From the NCBI GenBank assembly GCA_036504155.1, contig DASXVQ010000060.1:1-64000 (forward strand): DNA of 64,000 nt. The letters are read 5' to 3'. This document shows, one piece after another, positions 58,469-64,000 of this stretch. The translations under genes and the position numbers were made by a program. The notes under the pieces were generated by a model. That model saw only the letters and a list, made by a program, of their open reading frames with translations, ran no database searches and was not told where the DNA came from. This DNA is from JACRCT01 sp036504155 (GTDB lineage: Bacteria; Myxococcota; Myxococcia; Myxococcales; UBA5297). Each line of letters opens with the position of its first letter. The first letter of the stretch is position 1.

Positions 58469-61400
58469 CTTGAGCTCCCTTCAGCCTGCTCTCGCGCAGG
58501 CGGGCCCCCCAGAGGCGCAGCCGGTCCAGGTACAGGTAGATGACCGGCGTGGTGTACAGCGTCAGAAGCTGGGAGACGAGCAGCCCGCCGACGATGGCGA
58601 TGCCCAGCGGCCGGCGGATCTCGGCCCCCTCGCCCATCCCCAGGGCCAGCGGCAGCGCACCGAAGAGCGCCGCCAGCGTCGTCATCATGATGGGCCGGAA
58701 GCGCAGCAGGCAGGCCTGGCGGATGGCCTCCACCGACGCCTTGCCCTCGGCCCGCTCCGCCTCCAGCGCGAAGTCCACCATCATGATCCCGTTCTTCTTC
58801 ACGATCCCGATGAGCAGGACGATGCCGATCAGCGAGACGACGTCGAGCTGCGCTCCGGCGACCAGCAACGCCAGCAGCGCCCCCATCCCCGCCGAGGGCA
58901 GCGTTGACAAGATGGTGAGCGGGTGGACGTAGCTCTCGTAGAGGATGCCCAGCACCACGTACACGGCGAGGAGCGCGGCGAGGATGAGCAGCGGCTCGGT
59001 GGCCAACGACTCCCGAAACGCCTGCGCCGTCCCCGAGAACCGCGTGCGGATCCCCGCGGGGATTCCGATCTCCGCGGCGGCTTGCTCCACCTGCGCCACC
59101 GCGCCGCCGAGCGAGGCCCCCGGCGCCAGGTTGAACGAGAGCGTGACCGCCGCCACCTGGCCCCGGTGGTTGACCGACAGCGCGGTCGCCGACGGCGAGT
59201 CCCGGGCGACCGCGGCGAGCGGGACGCGCCCTCCGGTGGACGAGGCGAGGTAGAGGTCGCCCAGGCTCTCCGGCGACTGCCAGAACCGCGGCGCGACCTC
59301 CATCACCACGTGGTACTGGTTCAGCGCCGTGTAGATCGTCGAGACCTGCCGCTGGCCGAAGGCGTCGTACAGCGCGTCGTCGATCGCAGCCGTGGTGATG
59401 CCCAGCCGGGCAGCGGTGGCGCGGTCGATCTCCACCAGCGACTGCAGGCCCTTGGTCTGCAAGTCGCTGTTCACGTCGACGATCTCCGGCAGGCCCCGCA
59501 GCCGCTGCTCCACCTGCGGCGCGAAGGCGTTCAGGGCCGCCAGGTCGTCGCCCTCGAGCGTGAACTGGTACTGGGCCGCGCTCGCCATGCCGCCGACGCG
59601 CAGGTCCTGCACCGCCTGCAGGAAGGTCGGCGCCCCCGGCACCTGCGAGAGCTTGCCGCGCAGCCGCGCGATGACCTGGTCGGCGCTCACCTTGCGCTCG
59701 GCGAGCGGCTTGAGCGCGATGAACATCCGCCCGCCGCTGCGCGACCCTCCGCCGCCGACGAAGGCGCTGACGCTGTCCACCGCGGGGTCGGCCTGGATGA
59801 GGTCCACGATGCGCACGAGCTTCTGCCGCAACGCCTGGAAGGAGATGTTCTGGTCGGCCTGGATGGCGCCGCCGAGCCGCCCGGTGTCCTGCTGGGGGAA
59901 GAAGCCCTTCGGGACCACGACGTAGAGCGCGACGTTGGCGGCCAGGGCCAGCAGCGTCAGGGCGAGCATCAGGCCGGAGTGGCGCAGGGCCCAGCCGAGG
60001 CTCGCCTGGTATCCGGACTGGAGCTTGGCGAAGGCCCGCTCGCTCGCCCGGTAGAGGCGGCCGTGGGCGCGCTCCTCCACCGGTTTGAGCAGGAGCGCGC
60101 ACATCATCGGCGTGGTCGTCAGCGACAGCACCAGCGAGAGGAGGATCGCCGTGGCCAGCACCACCGCGAACTCGCGGAACAGGCGCCCCAGCATGCCGCC
60201 CATCAGCAGGATCGGCAGGAACACCGCCACCAGCGAGAGGGTCATCGACACCACGGTGAAGGAGATCTCCTTCGCGCCGCGCAGCGCCGCCCGGAGCGGG
60301 GACATCCCCGCCTCGAGGTGCCGCGAGACGTTCTCCAGGACGACGATGGCGTCGTCGACGACGAACCCGGTGGCGATGGTCAGCGCCATCAGCGACAGGT
60401 TGTCGAGGCTGTAGCCGGCCAGGTACATGACCGCGAAGGTCCCGATGAGCGAGACCGGGACCGCCACCGCGGGGATCAGCGTCGCGCGCAGGCTGCGCAG
60501 GAAGACGAAGACCACCAGGACCACCAGCACCGCGGCCACCGCCAGGGTCCGCTCCACGTCGCGCAGCGAGGCACGGATGGGCGGGGTCCGGTCGAGGACC
60601 ACCGAGAGCTCGACGGAACCGGGGACCGAGGAGGACAGCTCCGGCAGCAAGTCGCGGACGCGGTCGACCGTGGCGATCACGTTGGCGCCCGGCTGGCGGA
60701 AGACGATCAGCATCACCGCCGGCTTGCCGTTCACCAGCCCGGCGTTGCGCAGGTCCTCCTGGGAGTCGACCACCTCGCCCACGTCCTGCAGGCGCACCGC
60801 GGCGCCGTTGCGAAAGGTCACCACCAGCGGCCGGTAGTCCTCCGCCTTGCGCAGCTGGTCGTTGGCCGCGAGCGAGCGCGCTGTCGTCTCGTCCGAGAGG
60901 TCCCCCTTGGGACGGTTGGCGTTGGTGGCCGCGAGCATGGCGCGCACCTGGTCGAGGCCCACGCCGCGGGCGCTCAACGCCGCCGGGTCGAGCTCCACGC
61001 GCACCGCGGGGAGCGAGCTGCCGCCGACGATGACCTGGCCCACGCCGTCGACCTGCGCCAGGCGCTGCTGCAGCACCGTCGAGGCCAGGTCGTACATCTG
61101 CGGCGTGCTCACCGACTCCGAGGTCAGCGCCAGGATGAGGATGGGGGCCTCGGAGGGGTTCACCTTGCGGTAGGTCGGCTGGTTCGGCAGGGCCGTGGGG
61201 AGGAAGGCGCGCGCGGCGTTGATGGCGGCCTGCACGTCGCGCGCGGCCCCGTCGATGTCCCGGTCGAGGTCGAACTGGAGGACCACGCTCGTCGAGCCGA
61301 GCTGGCTCGTGGAGGTCATCTCGGTGACGCCGGCGATGCGCCCGAACTGGCGCTCGAGCGGCGCCGCGACCGACGAGGCCATCGTCTCCGGGCTCGCGCC

Positions 61401-61556
61401 GGGCAGCCCCGCGGAGACGGAGATGGTCGGGAACTCCACCTGGGGAAGCTGCGAGACCGGGAGCAGGCCGTAGGCGACCGCGCCCGCCAGAGCCAGCCCG
61501 GCCGTCAGCAGCGTCGTCGCCACCGGCCGGCGGATGAAGACTCCCGACAGGCTCAT
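58452..61556 (-). CDS. RND multidrug efflux permease (MdtC-type)
   Basis: 1034 residues. Twelve-helix inner-membrane proton antiporter of the HAE1/AcrB type. The start MSLSGVFIRRPVATTLLTAG, FVVDDAIVVLENVSRH with the helix-4 proton-relay Asp pair, and GIVLLIGIVKKNGIMMVDFA in the second half are classical. It lies directly after another RND permease gene (4-bp overlap), the arrangement of mdtB/mdtC, where two different permeases form a heterotrimer. No membrane-fusion-protein gene is in the window; it should be outside on the right. The longer open frame continuing to 63848 is a chance antisense reading. Confidence 0.95.
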   Translation of the reverse strand: MSLSGVFIRRPVATTLLTAGLALAGAVAYGLLPVSQLPQVEFPTISVSAGLPGASPETMASSVAAPLERQFGRIAGVTEMTSTSQLGSTSVVLQFDLDRDIDGAARDVQAAINAARAFLPTALPNQPTYRKVNPSEAPILILALTSESVSTPQMYDLASTVLQQRLAQVDGVGQVIVGGSSLPAVRVELDPAALSARGVGLDQVRAMLAATNANRPKGDLSDETTARSLAANDQLRKAEDYRPLVVTFRNGAAVRLQDVGEVVDSQEDLRNAGLVNGKPAVMLIVFRQPGANVIATVDRVRDLLPELSSSVPGSVELSVVLDRTPPIRASLRDVERTLAVAAVLVVLVVFVFLRSLRATLIPAVAVPVSLIGTFAVMYLAGYSLDNLSLMALTIATGFVVDDAIVVLENVSRHLEAGMSPLRAALRGAKEISFTVVSMTLSLVAVFLPILLMGGMLGRLFREFAVVLATAILLSLVLSLTTTPMMCALLLKPVEERAHGRLYRASERAFAKLQSGYQASLGWALRHSGLMLALTLLALAANVALYVVVPKGFFPQQDTGRLGGAIQADQNISFQALRQKLVRIVDLIQADPAVDSVSAFVGGGGSRSGGRMFIALKPLAERKVSADQVIARLRGKLSQVPGAPTFLQAVQDLRVGGMASAAQYQFTLEGDDLAALNAFAPQVEQRLRGLPEIVDVNSDLQTKGLQSLVEIDRATAARLGITTAAIDDALYDAFGQRQVSTIYTALNQYHVVMEVAPRFWQSPESLGDLYLASSTGGRVPLAAVARDSPSATALSVNHRGQVAAVTLSFNLAPGASLGGAVAQVEQAAAEIGIPAGIRTRFSGTAQAFRESLATEPLLILAALLAVYVVLGILYESYVHPLTILSTLPSAGMGALLALLVAGAQLDVVSLIGIVLLIGIVKKNGIMMVDFALEAERAEGKASVEAIRQACLLRFRPIMMTTLAALFGALPLALGMGEGAEIRRPLGIAIVGGLLVSQLLTLYTTPVIYLYLDRLRLWGARLRESRLKGAQGANAG

Positions 61557-64000
61557 GGCGTCTCGCCCGCCGGTCCGCCGATGCGCGCCCGCCCGCGCGC
61601 GGGGGCCAGGCGCGCCGAGAGGCGGTCGAACCACAGGTAGATGACGGGCGTCGTGTAGAGGGTGAGCAACTGGCTCACCAGCAGCCCGCCCACGATGGTG
61701 ATGCCCAGTGGCCGGCGCAGCTCCGAGCCCACCCCGCGGCCGAGCGCCAGCGGCAGCGCGCCCAGCAGCGCCGCCAGCGTCGTCATCAGGATGGGCCGGA
61801 AGCGCAGCAGGCACGCCTGGTAGATGGCGTCGACCGGGGCCTTGCCTTCCCGCCGCTCCGCCTCGAGCGCGAAGTCGACCATCATGATGGCGTTCTTCTT
61901 CACGATGCCGATGAGCAGGATGATCCCGATGAGGGAGACCACGTCGAGCTCGGCCCGGAACAGCAGCAGCGCCAGCAGCGCGCCGACGCCCGCCGAGGGC
62001 AGCGTCGAGAGGATCGTGACCGGGTGGACGAAGCTCTCGTAGAGCACGCCGAGCACGATGTAGACGGCCAGGAGCGCCGCGAGGATCAGCAGCGGCTCGC
62101 TCGTCAACGACGCGAGGAACGCCAGCGCCGAGCCCTGGAAGCCACGGCGGATGCTCGCGGGCGGGCCCAGCTCCTGGATCGCGCGCTCGACCTCCTTCAG
62201 CGCCTTCCCCAGCGAGACGCCGGGCGCGAGGTTGAAGGACAGGTTCACCGCGGGGAACTGCCCGAGCCGGCTGATCGCCAACGCTCCGGTCGACTCGGCG
62301 GCCCGGGTCACCGTCGCCAGCGGGACCTGCGGGCCTGCCGGAGTGCCGACGTACAGCGCGGCCAGGGAGGCGGGATTGCGCGCGAACTCCGGGGCGACCT
62401 CCAAGATGACCCGGTACTGGTTCGACTGCGTGAAGATGGTCGAGACCTGCCGCTCGCCGTAGGCGTCGTAGAGCGTGTCGTCGAGGAGCTGCGGGGTGAT
62501 GCCCAGCCGGGCGGCGGTCGCGCGGTCGTAGACGAGCGACGACTGCAGCCCGGCGTCGGCCTGGTCGCTGGTCACGTCCCAGAGCTGCGGCAGGGCGCCC
62601 AGGCTCTGCACCACCCGCGGCGCCCACGCGTAGAGCCGCGCCGCGTCCGGGTCCTCGAGGCTGTACTGGTACTGGGTGCGGGTCACCCGGGCGTCGACGG
62701 TCAGGTCCTGCACCGGCTGCAGGTACAGCGTGAGCTCCGCGCTCCGCCCCAACTTCCCTCGCAGCCGCTCCATCACCTGCTGCGCCGAGTCCGACCGTTG
62801 CTCGTGCGGCTTGAGGCCGATGAGCAGCCGCCCGGTGTTCAGGGTCGCGTTGACCCCGTCGATCCCCACGAACGAGGAGAGGCTCTCGACGGCCGGGTCT
62901 TTCAGGATCTCGCGGGCGAGCGCGCGCTGGGCGGCCGACATCGCCTCGAAGGAGATGGAGGGACGCGCCACGGTGACGGCCTGGAGGGCGCCGGAGTCCT
63001 GGCTGGGGAAGAAGCCCTTCGGCGCGACGAGGTAGAGCCCCACCGTCAGCACCAGCGTCGCCAGGGCCACCACGAGGGTGAGCCGCTGGTGCCGCAGGAC
63101 CACGGAGAGCGTCCGCCCATAGAAGCCGATGATGCGGTCGAAGGCGCGCTGCGAGACCCGGTAGATGCGGCCCTGCTGCTCCTCGGGCGTGTGGCGCAGC
63201 AGGCGCGCGCACATCATCGGGGTCAGGGTCAGCGAGACCACCGCCGAGATGAGGATGGTCACGCCGAGCGTGACGGCGAACTCGCGGAAGAGCCGGCCCA
63301 CGATGTCGCTCATGAACAGCAGCGGGATGAGCACGGCGATGAGCGAGACGGTCAGCGAGAGGATGGTGAAGGCGATCTGCGCCGAGCCGCGCAGCGCCGC
63401 CTGCAACGGTTTCTCCCCGGCCTCGATGTAGCGGCTGACGTTCTCGATCATCACGATGGCGTCGTCGACCACGAAGCCGGTGCTGATGGTGAGCGCCATC
63501 AAGGTGAGGTTGTTCAGGCTGTAGCCCAGCAGGTACATCGCCCCGAAGGCGCCCACGAGCGAGACCGGCACCGCGGCGCTGGGGATGAGCGTGGCCTTCA
63601 GGCTTCGCAGGAACAGCAGGATCACCAGGACGACCAGCACCACCGCCAGCACCAGCTCGACCTGCACGTCCCGCACCGAGGCGCGGATGCTCGTCGTCCG
63701 GTCGGAGAGCAGCTTCACCTCCACCGCGGGCGGGAGGACGGTCTGCAGCTGGGGCAGCAGCTTCTTGATCCGGTCGGCGACGGCGATGACGTTGGCGCCC
63801 GGCTGGCGCTGGACGTTGACGATGATCGCCGGGGTGTCGTTCATCCACGCGGCCAGGCTGGCGTTCTCCACGCCGTCGACGACCTCGGCCACGTCCCCCA
63901 GCCGCACCGCTGCGCCGTTGCGGTAGGCGATCACCAGGTCGCGGTAGCCCGCGCTGGCGGTGAGCTGATCGTTGGCGTTGATGACGTAGGCGAGCCGGGG
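61553..64000 (-). CDS. RND multidrug efflux permease (MdtB-type), 5' end outside the window
   Basis: At least 815 residues are present; the N-terminal part lies beyond base 64000. The protein picks up at A-N-D-Q-L-T-A-S-A-G-Y-R-D-L-V-I-A-Y. All later landmarks are intact: FVVDDAIVMIENVSRYIEAG with the proton-relay Asp pair, QSGYQASL-type porter region replaced here by RAFDRIIGFYGRTLSVVLRH, KGFFPSQDSG, and GIILLIGIVKKNAIMMVDFA. Its stop overlaps the start of the next permease gene by 4 bp. An apparent start at 63934 (GTG) is internal to the real gene and should not be used. Confidence 0.95.
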   Translation of the reverse strand, partial: PRLAYVINANDQLTASAGYRDLVIAYRNGAAVRLGDVAEVVDGVENASLAAWMNDTPAIIVNVQRQPGANVIAVADRIKKLLPQLQTVLPPAVEVKLLSDRTTSIRASVRDVQVELVLAVVLVVLVILLFLRSLKATLIPSAAVPVSLVGAFGAMYLLGYSLNNLTLMALTISTGFVVDDAIVMIENVSRYIEAGEKPLQAALRGSAQIAFTILSLTVSLIAVLIPLLFMSDIVGRLFREFAVTLGVTILISAVVSLTLTPMMCARLLRHTPEEQQGRIYRVSQRAFDRIIGFYGRTLSVVLRHQRLTLVVALATLVLTVGLYLVAPKGFFPSQDSGALQAVTVARPSISFEAMSAAQRALAREILKDPAVESLSSFVGIDGVNATLNTGRLLIGLKPHEQRSDSAQQVMERLRGKLGRSAELTLYLQPVQDLTVDARVTRTQYQYSLEDPDAARLYAWAPRVVQSLGALPQLWDVTSDQADAGLQSSLVYDRATAARLGITPQLLDDTLYDAYGERQVSTIFTQSNQYRVILEVAPEFARNPASLAALYVGTPAGPQVPLATVTRAAESTGALAISRLGQFPAVNLSFNLAPGVSLGKALKEVERAIQELGPPASIRRGFQGSALAFLASLTSEPLLILAALLAVYIVLGVLYESFVHPVTILSTLPSAGVGALLALLLFRAELDVVSLIGIILLIGIVKKNAIMMVDFALEAERREGKAPVDAIYQACLLRFRPILMTTLAALLGALPLALGRGVGSELRRPLGITIVGGLLVSQLLTLYTTPVIYLWFDRLSARLAPARGRARIGGPAGETP

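Noticed and set aside
58452..63848. A single 1798-residue minus-strand reading frame
   Set aside because: Only the part from 61556 down is the RND permease; the part above 61556 is the wrong frame of the neighbouring permease gene.
57038..64000. Complete tripartite efflux operon
   Set aside because: The membrane-fusion-protein gene is not in the window and the first permease is cut by the edge, so completeness cannot be claimed.

Overview
The window is about 64 kb of very GC-rich, densely coded chromosome from a Gram-negative bacterium. The mixture points to Myxococcota (former Deltaproteobacteria), though no rRNA or other phylogenetic marker is present to prove it. The supporting features are many lipoproteins with clear lipoboxes, an FHA-domain sigma-54 activator, an OmpA porin with thrombospondin type-3 repeats, a MshEN-receiver-TPR fusion, multihaem cytochromes and NrfD-type complexes. 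I see no tRNA, rRNA, CRISPR array, transposase or phage gene.

Layout. 0.3-2.9 kb: PreT/PreA dihydropyrimidine dehydrogenase pair. 2.9-8.9 kb: small membrane protein, RimK-like ligase, FHA sigma-54 activator, ADP-ribosylglycohydrolase, OmpA/TSP3 protein. 9.2-13.4 kb (minus strand): anti-sigma/ECF sigma pair, two paralogous small membrane proteins, MshEN-REC-TPR protein, CmpB-like membrane protein. 13.8-21.5 kb (plus strand): an unusual locus with a PqqD-like protein, a 1972-residue lipoprotein ending in seven FG-GAP repeats, a 57-residue Cys-rich peptide with a YxxP leader motif, an HprK-related kinase and a Ser-His signal-peptidase-like protein. This is the best candidate for an undescribed system; its distal part has visibly different base composition. 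21.5-27.3 kb: EamA transporter, metallo-beta-lactamase nuclease, LEA-type lipoprotein, SDR protein, unknown lipoprotein.

27.5-32.6 kb: a tightly overlapping five-gene electron-transfer operon (Rieske, cytochrome b, seven-haem cytochrome c, Tat-exported small subunit, GMC flavoprotein). 32.8-41.2 kb (minus strand): oligopeptidase B, hybrid histidine kinase with Fe-ADH, M48/TerB pair, Lys-rich protein. 41.4-47.7 kb (plus strand): VOC protein, NapH/NapG-like ferredoxin plus molybdopterin oxidoreductase, second ADP-ribosylglycohydrolase, HAD phosphatase. 47.7-50.3 kb: aldo/keto reductase, RlmN, small lipoprotein. 50.4-56.0 kb (minus strand): acyltransferase, then a membrane quinone/cytochrome complex (Cys-rich protein, 27-residue membrane peptide, ferredoxin, NrfD, two GcvH-like proteins, trihaem cytochrome). 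56.4-64 kb: Pro-rich secreted protein and an RND efflux system (outer-membrane factor, two permeases, the second cut by the window end).

Intergenic spaces are rich in short palindromic repeats. There are two dispersed families: CCCCGAGCTYGTCGAGGGG, and GGCMGGCCTCYGYGCCKGCC, the latter partly embedded in composite elements of about 130 bp. There are also local tandem repeats and long hairpins. Most genes start with ATG or GTG and sit in overlapping operons, so translational coupling is common here. Coordinates given as starts are my choices where several starts are possible.
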